Shown one piece after another: positions 27,517 through 36,114 of a DNA stretch of 64,000 bases. The stretch spans positions 2,108,001 to 2,172,000 of the forward strand of contig NZ_JAPNKC010000001.1 of the NCBI RefSeq assembly GCF_026626705.1, given 5' to 3'. Position numbers and translations under genes: made by a program. This stretch comes from Pyxidicoccus sp. MSG2 (lineage in GTDB: Bacteria; Myxococcota; Myxococcia; Myxococcales; Myxococcaceae). The notes under the pieces are model-generated. The model saw nothing but the letters and a program-made list of their open reading frames with translations, was not told the DNA's origin and did not search any database. The stretch's first letter is position 1. Every line of letters begins with the position of its first letter.

Positions 27517-28710
27517 ATGCGCCCCATCGCCCTTCTGCTGGGCCTCGCCACCACGCTCGCGGGCGCCCAGCAGCCGGCCGCCGCCGACCCTCCCCAGGAT
27601 TCGCTCCCACCGCCTCCACTCACGTCCTCGCCCACGTCTCCGGACGAGCCCGAGTGGGCCACGCCTCCGGCCTTCACTCCTCCCGCCGCGTCCGAAACGG
27701 AGCAGCAGGAGGTGCCCACCCCCACCGCGCGCCCGGCACAGGAGCCCGCGCGTGAGCCACGCCCGCCGGCCCCCGTCGCGGAACCCGCGCGTGAGCCGGG
27801 CCGCCCACCGGCGTCGGCGCCGCTGCGGGCCCTGGAGCCGCCGCCGAAGCGCTCCTCCGTGCGCTACAGCCGCCTCTCCGCGGAGTCGGGCGGCCCCACG
27901 CTGGTCCTCTCGGAGGCGCTGGGCGGCATGGTCCTCGGCGCCATGCTGGGTGACAGTTACGACACGCCCGGGGGGCGCAGCGACAACGCGTACATGGGGG
28001 CCATGGTGGGCGCGCTCACCCTCGGCACGGCGAGCACCCTCTACCAGTACTTCATCCCCGTGAAGCGCAACGAGTCGGTGCTCGCCGCGGGCGCCGCGAC
28101 GCTGGGCTTCACGGCCGGGGTGAGCGCCGCCAACGGGTGGGATTTGGACAGCCGGCAACGGGCGCTGCTCGCCCTGGGCACCTCCCAGGTCGGCGTCGCC
28201 AGCGTGCTGCTGCTCACCGCGGGCGGCGAGGACGTGAGCGACGGCGACACGGGGCTGGTGGGCATGACGTCCTTCTATGCCCTCATCACCACCGGGCTCG
28301 TCGAGTACATCGGCTCGCGCCAGTCGGGGGACTCCTTCCGCTACACGCCGCTGCTGATTGCCCCGGCGGCGGGGATGCTCATGGGCGGGCTGCTGGCCAT
28401 TCCGCTGGAAATCGAGCCCTCCTCCATCCGCGACGTCACCCTGTTCCCCATGGGCATGGGGCTGACGGCGCTGCTCGTCGGCTCGCGGCTGGACGTCAGC
28501 AACGTCACGGTGGCGAAGACGGTGCTGGGCACGGTGGCGGGGACGTTCGCCATCACCGTGCTCCTGTCCGCGCTGGCGCCGGACGAGCCCACGCAGCGCG
28601 AGCGCCGGGCGGACGGCTCGTTCCAGCCAGTGCCCGTGCCAGTGGTGATGCCGGCGGGCCGGGGCAACGACGCGGTGGCCGCCGGCCCCGGTCTGTTCAT
28701 GCGCTTCTAG
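27517..28710 (+). CDS. Secreted/membrane protein with Pro-rich N-terminus and repeated membrane segments
   Basis: 397 residues; the ATG at 27517 follows GGAG. A signal peptide (IALLLGLATTLAGAQ) is followed by a Pro/Glu/Ala-rich disordered stretch to about residue 110. The remaining 280 residues are Gly/Ala/Leu-rich with eight or so weakly hydrophobic segments (LGGMVLGAMLGDS, AYMGAMVGALTLGTAS, MLMGGLLAIPLEI, VAGTFAITVLLSALAP). No family was recognised; it could be an outer-membrane barrel with short hydrophobic strands or an inner-membrane bundle. It converges on the EF-hand gene with a four-base CTAG overlap of the two stop codons. Confidence 0.65.
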   Translation: MRPIALLLGLATTLAGAQQPAAADPPQDSLPPPPLTSSPTSPDEPEWATPPAFTPPAASETEQQEVPTPTARPAQEPAREPRPPAPVAEPAREPGRPPASAPLRALEPPPKRSSVRYSRLSAESGGPTLVLSEALGGMVLGAMLGDSYDTPGGRSDNAYMGAMVGALTLGTASTLYQYFIPVKRNESVLAAGAATLGFTAGVSAANGWDLDSRQRALLALGTSQVGVASVLLLTAGGEDVSDGDTGLVGMTSFYALITTGLVEYIGSRQSGDSFRYTPLLIAPAAGMLMGGLLAIPLEIEPSSIRDVTLFPMGMGLTALLVGSRLDVSNVTVAKTVLGTVAGTFAITVLLSALAPDEPTQRERRADGSFQPVPVPVVMPAGRGNDAVAAGPGLFMRF

Positions 28711-29495
28711 CGGCTGGTCCACCAGGCCTTGAAGGCCTTCCAGGAAATCTTCCCGGTGCGCTCGGTGTCGACGCTGTCGACGGCGATTTCCAGCTCCTCG
28801 TCGTTGACGGGCTGCCCGAGCGCCTCCAGCAGCCGAGCGAATCCGGCGCGGTCGATGGAGCCGGTGCGGCTGCGGTCATAGCGCTGGAAGATGTCGAGCA
28901 GCTCGTTGCCGGAGCTGGTCAGCTCGTCCACCGCCGCGTGCTCGGGCGCGAGCGGCTGGATGCCGGCGGACGAGGTCTCCACCTGCTCCACGAAGGGAGA
29001 GCCCGTGGCCGGCCGTTCGCTCCAGGCCGGAGGCGCGGTGCGCTCCTCGCTCGGGGGCGCCGCCTCCACCGTCGGCTCGCTCGGGGCGGAGGGCCTCGCC
29101 GCGGGCTTCCGCGTGCGCGCCGCCGGAGTGGGGGCCGTCCGGGCGCCGGCCGGCTTCGCGGCGGACTTCCGGGCACCCGCGGGCTTCCGAGCAGCGGCCG
29201 GCTTCGCGGCGGGCTTCCGGGCACCGGCCGACTTCGCGGCGGGCTTCCGGGCACCGGCCGACTTCGCAGCGGCCTTCCGGGCACCGGCCGACTTCGCAGC
29301 GGCCTTCCGGGCACCCGAGGACCTGGCCGCCGACTTCTTCACGGCCGCCTTCTTCGCCGCGCCTCGCTTCGAGGCGGACTTCCTCGCGCCGGCCTTCTTC
29401 TTCGCGGGGGCCTTCTTCTTGGCCGCCTTCTTCGATGTGGGGGCACGCCGGGATGACTTCTTCGCAGCACTCGTCTTGCGTGACTTCGTCGCCAT
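28707..29495 (-). CDS. Histone-H1-like Lys/Ala tail fused to a degenerate EF-hand pair
   Basis: 262 residues; the ATG at 29495 follows GGGAGG by eight bases. Residues 1-135 are almost wholly Lys, Ala, Arg, Pro, Ser and Gly in AAKK, AKSAGARK and similar repeats, like the C-terminal tail of histone H1 or bacterial AlgP/Hc1-type DNA-binding proteins. A Pro/Glu/Ser linker leads to a C-terminal module (about 195-262) that reads as two EF-hands, FQRYDRSRTGSIDRAGF and SVDTERTGKISWKAF. Loop position 12, normally Glu, is Gly in the first and Ala in the second, so calcium binding may be weak or lost. A nucleoid-associated protein is the best inference. The tail is encoded by 30-base tandem repeats around 29150-29310. 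Confidence 0.8.
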   Translation of the reverse strand: MATKSRKTSAAKKSSRRAPTSKKAAKKKAPAKKKAGARKSASKRGAAKKAAVKKSAARSSGARKAAAKSAGARKAAAKSAGARKPAAKSAGARKPAAKPAAARKPAGARKSAAKPAGARTAPTPAARTRKPAARPSAPSEPTVEAAPPSEERTAPPAWSERPATGSPFVEQVETSSAGIQPLAPEHAAVDELTSSGNELLDIFQRYDRSRTGSIDRAGFARLLEALGQPVNDEELEIAVDSVDTERTGKISWKAFKAWWTSR

Positions 29496-29738
29496 GATGA
29501 GACCCTCCCTGGACGGCGCTCATCGTAACGCTGTTGCGGTGCGGGTCAGCAGCCTTGTGTCGCGCGCCCCCGGCCCCCGGGAGCCCAGCGTCCGGAACGC
29601 CTCGGGGCGTCCATGAGCCGAACGACGACAACCGCACGGGGGGGATTCCCGTTGGTGCCACGTTTCATGCACTCTGCGCCCGAAACGCACGCGGCCCCTG
29701 GCGCCTGGCCGCGTGCCACTCCAAATCTGCGGAATCGG

Positions 29739-30323
29739 ATGATGAGGGGATGCGTGCAACAGAGGGACTGGACGTTGTCTGGCATCTGCCTGGCGGTGCT
29801 GCTTGGTCAGGCGCCGGTGGCCGCGGGGCCGCCGGCCCAGGGCACTCCGGCGGGGAAGACGCTGCCGGCCCGGACCGCGGACTCCGCCTTCTTCATCGCC
29901 CGGAGCACGAACCGGAACCAGGTCCACTACGGCATCCGTGTCGACGCGGACTGCCGCCCCCAGGGGCCGCAGCCGGTGCATGCCTACTGGCGGATGCTGG
30001 AGAAGGGCGAGAAGAACACCGAACCGCTGCTCGGCCGTGAAGCGCCCGCCTACGGGCTGGGCGACGTGCAGCCGGTGGAGGCCACCTCCACCGGCTGGCG
30101 GGTCCACGTCCGGCTGCGGGCCTGGCCGGACCGTGTCATCGACCTGGACGTCTTCCGGGAGAACGGCCAGTGCGCCGCCCGGGCGTACACCCTCATGGAA
30201 GGCAGGGTGGCGCAGATTGAGCGCATCTTCGTGAAGACGGCCTGGCCCACGGGGGTTGACTACGTGCTGCTCAGCGGCACCGGGGTGGATGGCCGCTCGG
30301 CCCGGGAGGTCATCAAGAAGTAG
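29739..30323 (+). CDS. DUF4833 domain protein, exported
   Basis: About 194 residues from ATG 29739 (an adjoining ATG at 29742 is equally possible; the frame is open to 29613 without sense). A hydrophobic signal-like segment (GICLAVLLGQAPVAAG) precedes a domain that opens with FFIARSTNRNQVHYGI and continues HAYWRMLEKGE...APAYGL, the recognisable start of DUF4833. This family has no known biochemical role; members are typically secreted or periplasmic. It has two Cys (DADCRP and NGQCAA) that could form a disulphide. It is divergent from the EF-hand gene and is followed by a 277-base gap before the RIO kinase gene. Confidence 0.8.
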   Translation: MMRGCVQQRDWTLSGICLAVLLGQAPVAAGPPAQGTPAGKTLPARTADSAFFIARSTNRNQVHYGIRVDADCRPQGPQPVHAYWRMLEKGEKNTEPLLGREAPAYGLGDVQPVEATSTGWRVHVRLRAWPDRVIDLDVFRENGQCAARAYTLMEGRVAQIERIFVKTAWPTGVDYVLLSGTGVDGRSAREVIKK

Positions 30324-30378
30324 GCGCCCCCGGGCGCCATGAGCGAGCCACCGGACAGGCGCCTGCCTGTCTGCCGAA

Positions 30379-30390
30379 GTCTTTAAAGAC
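30379..30390. promoter_or_regulatory. AT-rich palindrome upstream of the RIO kinase gene
   Basis: GTCTTTAAAGAC is a perfect 12-base palindrome. It lies in the 277-base gap between the DUF4833 and RIO kinase genes and stands out by its low GC. It may be a regulator site or part of a promoter; no -35/-10 pair could be assigned. Confidence 0.35.
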
Positions 30391-30600
30391 CCACCCCAGG
30401 CAGCAAGCCCTGGCTATCCTGGAACCCTGGCGTGCAAACTGGTAGCAGGCCGTGCGCTGGTCCTCATGGCAGCTTGGCGTTGGATGGCGGTAGCAAGAGG
30501 GACCTGCGAGATGTTCACATGCCGCCATGCGCAGCGAACAGGGCCGCCCGCGCACCCAAGCGAGACACCCGCCCGGACCCCATTGGACTTCCGCGTCTGA

Positions 30601-32460
30601 ATGAATGACTCACTAGAGACTCTCCTCGCCGACGGCATCATCGAGGCCGTCATCGGCCAGTTGAAGACCGGCAAGGAGGCGGAGGTGTGGCTGGTCCAGC
30701 ACGCCGGCCAGGTGGTCGCGGCCAAGCTGTACAAGGAGCGCCACGAGCGCAACTTCCGTAACAACGTGGGCTACCGCGAGGGGCGCGAGGTGCGCAACTC
30801 GCGCACGCGCCGCGCCATGGAGAAGGGCAGCCGCTTCGGTCAGGCCGCCGCCGAGGAGGCGTGGAAGAGCGCCGAGTCGGACTCGCTCTACAAGCTGCAC
30901 GCCCAGGGTGTGCGCGTGCCCCAGCCGGTGCTGTTCTACGAGGGCATCCTGCTGATGGAGGTGGTGCTCGACGCGCAGGGCCACCCCGCCCCGCGTCTGG
31001 TAGAGGCCCCGCCCGCCACGCCCGAGGAAGCCCAGGCCCTGTACGTGGACCTGCGCTCCCAGGTCGTGAACATGCTGTGCGCCGACCTCATCCACGGGGA
31101 CCTGTCCCCGTTCAACATCCTGATGAGCTGGCAGGGCGCCATCATCATCGACTTCCCGCAGACGGTGGCGGCGGCGCGCAACAACCGCGCGGAGTTCTAC
31201 TTCCGGCGTGACCTGGACAACGTCCGCAACTTCCTCGCGGGCATCGCCCCGTGGCTGTACGACGCCGCGGGCGACACGGGTGAAATCTGGAATGCCTACG
31301 TGCGCCGGGAGCTGACCCCGGACTTCACGCCCCGGGGCAACTTCCGCGAGGCGCCCCGCCGCAACGGCGCGCCGGCCCGGGGAGGCTTCAAGGGTCCGCG
31401 TGATGGGCGCCAGGGCTTCGCCCAGGAGCACTCGGAGCCGGCTCCGGCGGAGCTGGTGCCGGTGGTCCAGTCCACGATGACGCCCGAGGAAGCGGCCGAG
31501 GCCGAGCTGCGCGAGCTGGAGGCCCTGGTGCTGAAGCAGGGTGGCGGCGAGCGCGGCAAGCCCGCGGCGACGCCTCCTCCGCGAGGGGGACGCAATCGCG
31601 CTGGCGGTGGCCGTCCGCCGCCGCGCTCGGGTGGCAATGGCGCGCGTCCGCCCATGGGTGGAAACGGCGCGCGTCCGCAGAACGGGCAGCGCGCGGCGAA
31701 CGGTGCCCCGCCCGCCGCTGGTGGACCTCGGGGTGGCGGCAACGGCCGTCCCGCGGCGAACGAGCCGCGCGGTGGAGGCAATCCAGGCGCACGGCCCCAT
31801 GAGCCGCGTGCGAACGGTATTCCGGGTGCGCGGCCCGAGCAGCGTGCCGGTGGCAACCCGGGGGCGCGTGTCGAGGAGCGTGCGAACGGAAACCCGGGGG
31901 CGCGCTCCAACGAGCCGCGCGGACGTGGCAACCCGGGCACGCGGACCAACGAGCGTGCTGCGAACAACCCGGGCGCTCGCATCAACGAGCCGCGCGCGGG
32001 GGGAAGCCCTGGCACACAGCCCAACGAGCAGCGGACCGGCGGCAACGGGCGTCCGCCCCGGAACGAGCAGCGGCCTGGACGCAATAATGGCCGCCCGCCC
32101 CGGAACGACGCACAGGCCGCCGGGGGCAATGGCTTCGCCCCGGCGGGCGAGCCGCGCAACGAGCCGCGTGGCAACGGCGCCCCTCCGAGGGGCGAGCGGC
32201 GCGGAGGTCCTGGCCGCTCGCAGCCCGTGGTGGAGACGCGGCCGGCGAGCAGCGCGGCGACCACCGGTCCGGCGACCAACAACCTCCGCGAGGCGCGCTC
32301 GGCGGGTCCGGGCAACGGCAACGGCCCGGCTCCCAGGCAGCAGCGGCAGGGACCGAACCGTGGGGGCCCCCGGCCCGCGCGGACCTCGGCGCCCCAGGTC
32401 TCGTTCGTCGGCCGGCCGGCCCCGTCCTCAGACCCGGGGCCTCACGAGACGGGTTCCTGA
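30601..32460 (+). CDS. RIO1-family atypical protein kinase with long Gly/Asn/Pro/Arg-rich tail
   Basis: 619 residues. Residues about 10-245 form a RIO-type kinase: nucleotide-binding KTGKEAEVWL, the ATP-anchoring Lys in VVAAKLYK, catalytic HGDLSPFNIL near 165-174 and the metal-binding Asp in IIIDFPQ. Bacterial RIO1 proteins are serine kinases of unclear substrate; the archaeal and eukaryotic ones act in ribosome maturation. Residues about 255-619 are low-complexity, built of imperfect repeats around NGARP, GNPGAR and NEPRA with many Arg, Gly and Asn, like RNA-binding RGG regions. No structured second domain is visible. A hairpin lies directly after the stop. The tail makes it more than twice the length of typical bacterial RIO1 proteins. 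Confidence 0.88.
   Translation: MNDSLETLLADGIIEAVIGQLKTGKEAEVWLVQHAGQVVAAKLYKERHERNFRNNVGYREGREVRNSRTRRAMEKGSRFGQAAAEEAWKSAESDSLYKLHAQGVRVPQPVLFYEGILLMEVVLDAQGHPAPRLVEAPPATPEEAQALYVDLRSQVVNMLCADLIHGDLSPFNILMSWQGAIIIDFPQTVAAARNNRAEFYFRRDLDNVRNFLAGIAPWLYDAAGDTGEIWNAYVRRELTPDFTPRGNFREAPRRNGAPARGGFKGPRDGRQGFAQEHSEPAPAELVPVVQSTMTPEEAAEAELRELEALVLKQGGGERGKPAATPPPRGGRNRAGGGRPPPRSGGNGARPPMGGNGARPQNGQRAANGAPPAAGGPRGGGNGRPAANEPRGGGNPGARPHEPRANGIPGARPEQRAGGNPGARVEERANGNPGARSNEPRGRGNPGTRTNERAANNPGARINEPRAGGSPGTQPNEQRTGGNGRPPRNEQRPGRNNGRPPRNDAQAAGGNGFAPAGEPRNEPRGNGAPPRGERRGGPGRSQPVVETRPASSAATTGPATNNLREARSAGPGNGNGPAPRQQRQGPNRGGPRPARTSAPQVSFVGRPAPSSDPGPHETGS
31600..32200 (+). repeat. Low-complexity coding repeats in the RIO kinase tail
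   Basis: Imperfect 36-48 base repeats encode variants of NEPRxGGNPGAR. Unit length and order vary, suggesting slippage or unequal exchange while the reading frame and the Arg/Gly/Asn composition are kept. Confidence 0.65.
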
Positions 32461-32467
32461 GCAGTCC

Positions 32468-32496
32468 GAGCCCCCGCCATCATGGTGCGGGGGCTC
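32468..32496. terminator. Bidirectional hairpin after the RIO kinase gene
   Basis: GAGCCCCCGC pairs perfectly with GCGGGGGCTC over a nine-base loop. It follows the RIO kinase stop and touches the last codons of the convergent reductase gene, so it can end both transcripts. Confidence 0.65.
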
Positions 32497-33508
32497 ACCC
32501 CACCCGGATGACCACCTTCCCGAAGTGCGCCCCGCTCTTGAGGTACTCGAAGGCGGCGCGCGCCTCGGCGAAGGGGAACACGCGGTCCACCACGGGCCGC
32601 ACGCCGTGCAGCGTCAGCGCGCGGTTCATCGCCTCGAAGCCCTGACGGTGGCCCACGAGGATGCCCTGCACGCGCAGGTTCTGCATCAGGATGGGCGTGA
32701 GCGGCACCGTGCCCGCGCCGCCGCTGAGCACGCCGATGACGGACACCGTGCCGCCGACGCGCACCGCGCGCAGTGACTTCTCGAACGTCCCCGCCCCGCC
32801 CACCTCCACGACGTGGTCCACGCCCACGCCGCCCGTCATCGCCCGAGCCGCCTTGTCCCAGTCCGCCGTCGTCGCGTAGTTGATGACCTCGTGCGCCCCC
32901 AGCGCGCGGGCCTTCTCCAGCTTCTCGTCCCGGCTCGACGTCAGGATGACGCGCGCCCCCAGCATCCGCGCAATCTGGAGCGCGAAGATGGAGACACCGC
33001 CGGTGCCCTGCACCAGCACCGAGTCCCCCGCCTTCAGTCCCCCGTACGTGACGAGCGCGCTCCACGCCGTGACGGCCGCGCACGGGAGCGTCGCGGCCTC
33101 CTCGTCGGACAGGTGCGCGGGCGTGAGCACCACGCCGTCCTCATGGAGCAGCATCGTGTCCGCGAGCGCGCCATCCAGCGGCCCGCCCAGCGTGCTCGTC
33201 TGCGCCACACGGCTCGGCTCCCCGGCGAGCCACGCCTGCGAGAAGAGGCCCATCACCCTGTCACCGGGCTTCACGCGCGTGACACCCTGCCCCACCGCGT
33301 CCACCACGCCCGCCCCATCCGAGTTCGGAATCAGCGGCAGCTTCTGGCGCGGGTTGTAGCGGCCCTCCACCATCATCAAGTCGCGCTGGTTGAGGCTCGT
33401 GGCCTTCACCCGCACGCGCACCTGGAACGGCCCGGGCGTCGGGTCCGGCCGCTCGCACGCCACCAGCTTGTCCAATCCGAATCCGTCTCGAATCTCGTAG
33501 GCCTTCAT
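32495..33508 (-). CDS. Medium-chain reductase, quinone-oxidoreductase-like
   Basis: 337 residues of the zinc-free medium-chain dehydrogenase/reductase type. The N-terminal GroES-like half contains SLNQRDLM where alcohol dehydrogenases have their catalytic-zinc Cys, and the structural-zinc Cys cluster is also absent. The cofactor half has VLVQGTGGVSIFALQ and TSSRDEKLEKARALGA, the NADPH-binding fold and binding loop. It likely reduces quinones or enones with NADPH in the cytosol; the substrate is unknown. The start ATG at 33508 is divergent from the cytochrome gene at 33584, with only 75 bases for both promoters. Confidence 0.88.
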   Translation of the reverse strand: MKAYEIRDGFGLDKLVACERPDPTPGPFQVRVRVKATSLNQRDLMMVEGRYNPRQKLPLIPNSDGAGVVDAVGQGVTRVKPGDRVMGLFSQAWLAGEPSRVAQTSTLGGPLDGALADTMLLHEDGVVLTPAHLSDEEAATLPCAAVTAWSALVTYGGLKAGDSVLVQGTGGVSIFALQIARMLGARVILTSSRDEKLEKARALGAHEVINYATTADWDKAARAMTGGVGVDHVVEVGGAGTFEKSLRAVRVGGTVSVIGVLSGGAGTVPLTPILMQNLRVQGILVGHRQGFEAMNRALTLHGVRPVVDRVFPFAEARAAFEYLKSGAHFGKVVIRVG

Positions 33509-33583
33509 GGGGCCGTTCTATCGCGCTCCATCAGTGTGGGGTCGCCCTTTCACCGCCCGCGCGCCTACACTCTGTCGCCAACA

Positions 33584-34582
33584 GTGCACGCCCTCCTCCT
33601 CACCCTCGCGCTGCTCGCCGCCGCGCCCACGCCACGCTTTCCCCAGGGCACGGCACGGATGGAGCCGGGGCCCGCGCCGCACGGCCTGCCCGACTGGGAC
33701 GTGAAGCGCTGCGAGGAGTGCCACCCGTCCCAGGTGGAGTCCTGGCGAAACAGCGGTCACGCCAACGCTCGCATCGACGACGTCTTCCAGGTCGCCATCA
33801 CCGAGGACCGCCCCGCCTGGTGCGTGCAGTGCCACGCCCCTCTCGCGCGCAACCTGGAGCGCGGCGCCCTCCCACCCAACAGCCCCACCGAGGAGCACGG
33901 AGTCACCTGCGCCGGCTGTCACGCCACGCTCGGCGAGGCCCGCACCACGCCGGGCATGCCCTGCGCAGGCTGCCACCAGTTCGGCTTCCCGGTGCTGGAC
34001 GGCGGAGGTCAGCGGGTGCGCCTCTCGTCCACTCAATGGCAGCAGGACACGGTGGGCGAGTGGACGCGCTGGCGCGAGCAATCGCATGACACGCGCCACT
34101 GCACGGACTGCCACATGCCGCGCGGAGACCACGGCCTGGGCGGCACGCGACGCACGGAGTCCCTCAAGGCCGCGCTCGTGGTGGAGCAGACGCGAGGCGC
34201 GCTCCGAATCTCCACGCGAGAGGTGGGCCACGCCTTCCCCACGGGCGACGTCATGCGCTGGGTGAGCGTGGAGGTGGCGAACGAGCCCCTCTTCGAGTCC
34301 CCGCGAACGGTGGCCACCTTCGGCCGTCGGCTCGAAGTCCGCGCCTGGCCGGGCGAGCCACTGCCGCACCTGGGCGCGGTGGAGGACACCCGGCTGCGGC
34401 CCGGAGAGACGCGCCGCGTGCCCGTGCCCGAGAGCGCCCGCTACGCCCGCATCGTCTATCACCTCGTGTCCCGGGAGCAGGAAGACTCGGGGCTGTACCC
34501 CGCGGGGCTGTCGCGGCTGGTGCTGTGGGCCGCGCCAGTGCAAGCCCGCCCGCCGTCCAAGGACAAGGAGCACGAACCATGA
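33584..34582 (+). CDS. Pentaheme cytochrome c, exported
   Basis: 332 residues from GTG 33584, which opens a signal peptide (HALLLTLALLAAAP). Five CXXCH haem sites are visible: CEECH, CVQCH, CAGCH, CAGCH and CTDCH, all in the first 180 residues, a spacing like the cytochrome c554 family. The C-terminal third is a beta-rich domain without haem sites. It should be matured in the periplasm and act in electron transfer, perhaps with a nitrogen or sulphur oxyanion or an outer-membrane partner. The stop overlaps the ATG of the next gene (ATGA), so the two are coupled. The open frame extends far upstream, but only as antisense to the reductase gene. Confidence 0.85.
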   Translation: MHALLLTLALLAAAPTPRFPQGTARMEPGPAPHGLPDWDVKRCEECHPSQVESWRNSGHANARIDDVFQVAITEDRPAWCVQCHAPLARNLERGALPPNSPTEEHGVTCAGCHATLGEARTTPGMPCAGCHQFGFPVLDGGGQRVRLSSTQWQQDTVGEWTRWREQSHDTRHCTDCHMPRGDHGLGGTRRTESLKAALVVEQTRGALRISTREVGHAFPTGDVMRWVSVEVANEPLFESPRTVATFGRRLEVRAWPGEPLPHLGAVEDTRLRPGETRRVPVPESARYARIVYHLVSREQEDSGLYPAGLSRLVLWAAPVQARPPSKDKEHEP

Positions 34583-36114
34583 TTCTCCTCTCACTCATCC
34601 TCGCCGCCGCGCCGCCGGTGATGCTCGAACCCGACGCGGGCGGTGCGCACCGGCTGCACCCGCGACGCGTGACGGCGTCCTCCTTCCTGGAGAACGGCTG
34701 GAACAAGCACGCGCAGAACTACCTGCCCCTCTACGTCGCGGACGACGACCCGACCACCGCGTGGGTGGAGGGCGCGAAGGGACGCGGCGAGGGCGAGGCC
34801 CTGGAGTGGTGGGGCCCCGCGCTCACGAAGGCGAAGTCCTTCCGCGTCTTCCTGCGCAACGGCTTCCAGAAGTCCGACAAGCTCTTCCGCGCCAACGCGC
34901 GCCCGCGCAAGGTGAAGCTGGAGCCGCTCGTCCAGGCCGAGACGGGCGCGCAGGTGACGGGCACCGCGCTGGAGGCGGAGCTCAAGGACGTGCAGGGCTG
35001 GCAGGAGGTGCGCCTGCCCGTGCCGGCGCAGGTGCAAGGCGTGCGGCTCACGCTCGTGTCCACGTACCCCGGCAGCGCGTACGACGACACCTGCCTCAGT
35101 GACTTGCGCGTCTACGTGGAGGGCGAGGACCCCTACAAGCCCGAGGCGGAGGCCGCCGCCTACGAGCAGGTGCGCTCCTTCGCCTACGAGCGGAAGCAGG
35201 CCGCCGAGCGCAACGACACCCAGGCGAAGCTGGAGTGGGCGCCGCGCTACAAGGCGGAGAAGCTGCTGTCGCTGAAGCGCACCTGGGAGCAGGGCGCCAT
35301 TCCCGAGGGCATGTCCGGAGCAGTCGGCGTCCTCGCCACCGTCCCCGAGAAGGAGGCCTACCGCGAGGCGCTCGCTCGTGCGCGCGAAGTGGCTACCCTG
35401 TTCGACCGCGCGGACCTGGAGCGCGAGGGCCAGGACTCGGAGGCCCGGGCGAAATGGACGCGCGTGAAGCCCGCCCAGCTCCGGCCCCAGCGGGCCGCCG
35501 CGCGGGCCGCGCTCTCCGTCATGGATGACGACGGCCTGGTGCGCATCGCGGGGTTGCTGCACCAGGGGGACGCCTCCTTCTTCGAGGCCGATGCCACCCA
35601 GGCGCAGATGCGCGCGCGAATCGAGAAGACCCGCAAGCAGGAGGCCCAGGTGCAGAAGGTCTGCGTGTCGCAGTGCGTGGAGCGCCGCAAGACGGAGGCA
35701 CCGCCCGCGGACGGCTATGACTGCAGCTGCGAAGAGGAGTGCATGGGTTGCTTCGACGGCCCGCTGAGCAGCAAGGAGGAGCAGCTCAAGCACCAGCTCA
35801 CCGGCGGCGAGTTCATCGTCGGCCCCCTCGCACGCCCCACCGCCTTCCTGCGCGGACTGACCGAGGAGTCCGGAAGCCGCGAGTCCTGGCTCACCTTCCG
35901 TCAGACGCTCGTCAGCTACGCGGGGGACAAGGCCAGCGTGGTGATCATCCGCTCGCACGCGGAACAGAACCTGGAGGTCGGCGAGCCCCTGCGCATCCAC
36001 GTGCTCGAGTGGACCGAGGCGGGCGGCAAGGCCCGCGTGTCGTCCATCACCTCCTTCATCGTCAATGAACTCACCGTTCGCGTGGTGCGCTACCGCCCCG
36101 CCACCAACGCCTGA
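34579..36114 (+). CDS. Secreted protein with NADase-type glycan-binding (discoidin-like) domain
   Basis: 511 residues; a short signal peptide (MILLSLILAAAP) follows the ATG at 34579, coupled to the cytochrome gene. Residues about 30-185 match the NADase-type glycan-binding, discoidin-like pattern: ASSFLENGWNKHAQNYLPLY, DDDPTTAWVEGAKGRGEGE and VFLRNGFQKSDKLF. The middle is helical and charged (YERKQAAERNDTQAK). A Cys cluster near 360-395 (VCVSQCVERRK, CSCEEECMGCF) could bind a metal or form disulphides. The C-terminal 110 residues look like a beta sandwich. Its last bases overlap the convergent PIN gene by 25 bases. The role with the cytochrome is unknown. Confidence 0.7.
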   Translation: MILLSLILAAAPPVMLEPDAGGAHRLHPRRVTASSFLENGWNKHAQNYLPLYVADDDPTTAWVEGAKGRGEGEALEWWGPALTKAKSFRVFLRNGFQKSDKLFRANARPRKVKLEPLVQAETGAQVTGTALEAELKDVQGWQEVRLPVPAQVQGVRLTLVSTYPGSAYDDTCLSDLRVYVEGEDPYKPEAEAAAYEQVRSFAYERKQAAERNDTQAKLEWAPRYKAEKLLSLKRTWEQGAIPEGMSGAVGVLATVPEKEAYREALARAREVATLFDRADLEREGQDSEARAKWTRVKPAQLRPQRAAARAALSVMDDDGLVRIAGLLHQGDASFFEADATQAQMRARIEKTRKQEAQVQKVCVSQCVERRKTEAPPADGYDCSCEEECMGCFDGPLSSKEEQLKHQLTGGEFIVGPLARPTAFLRGLTEESGSRESWLTFRQTLVSYAGDKASVVIIRSHAEQNLEVGEPLRIHVLEWTEAGGKARVSSITSFIVNELTVRVVRYRPATNA

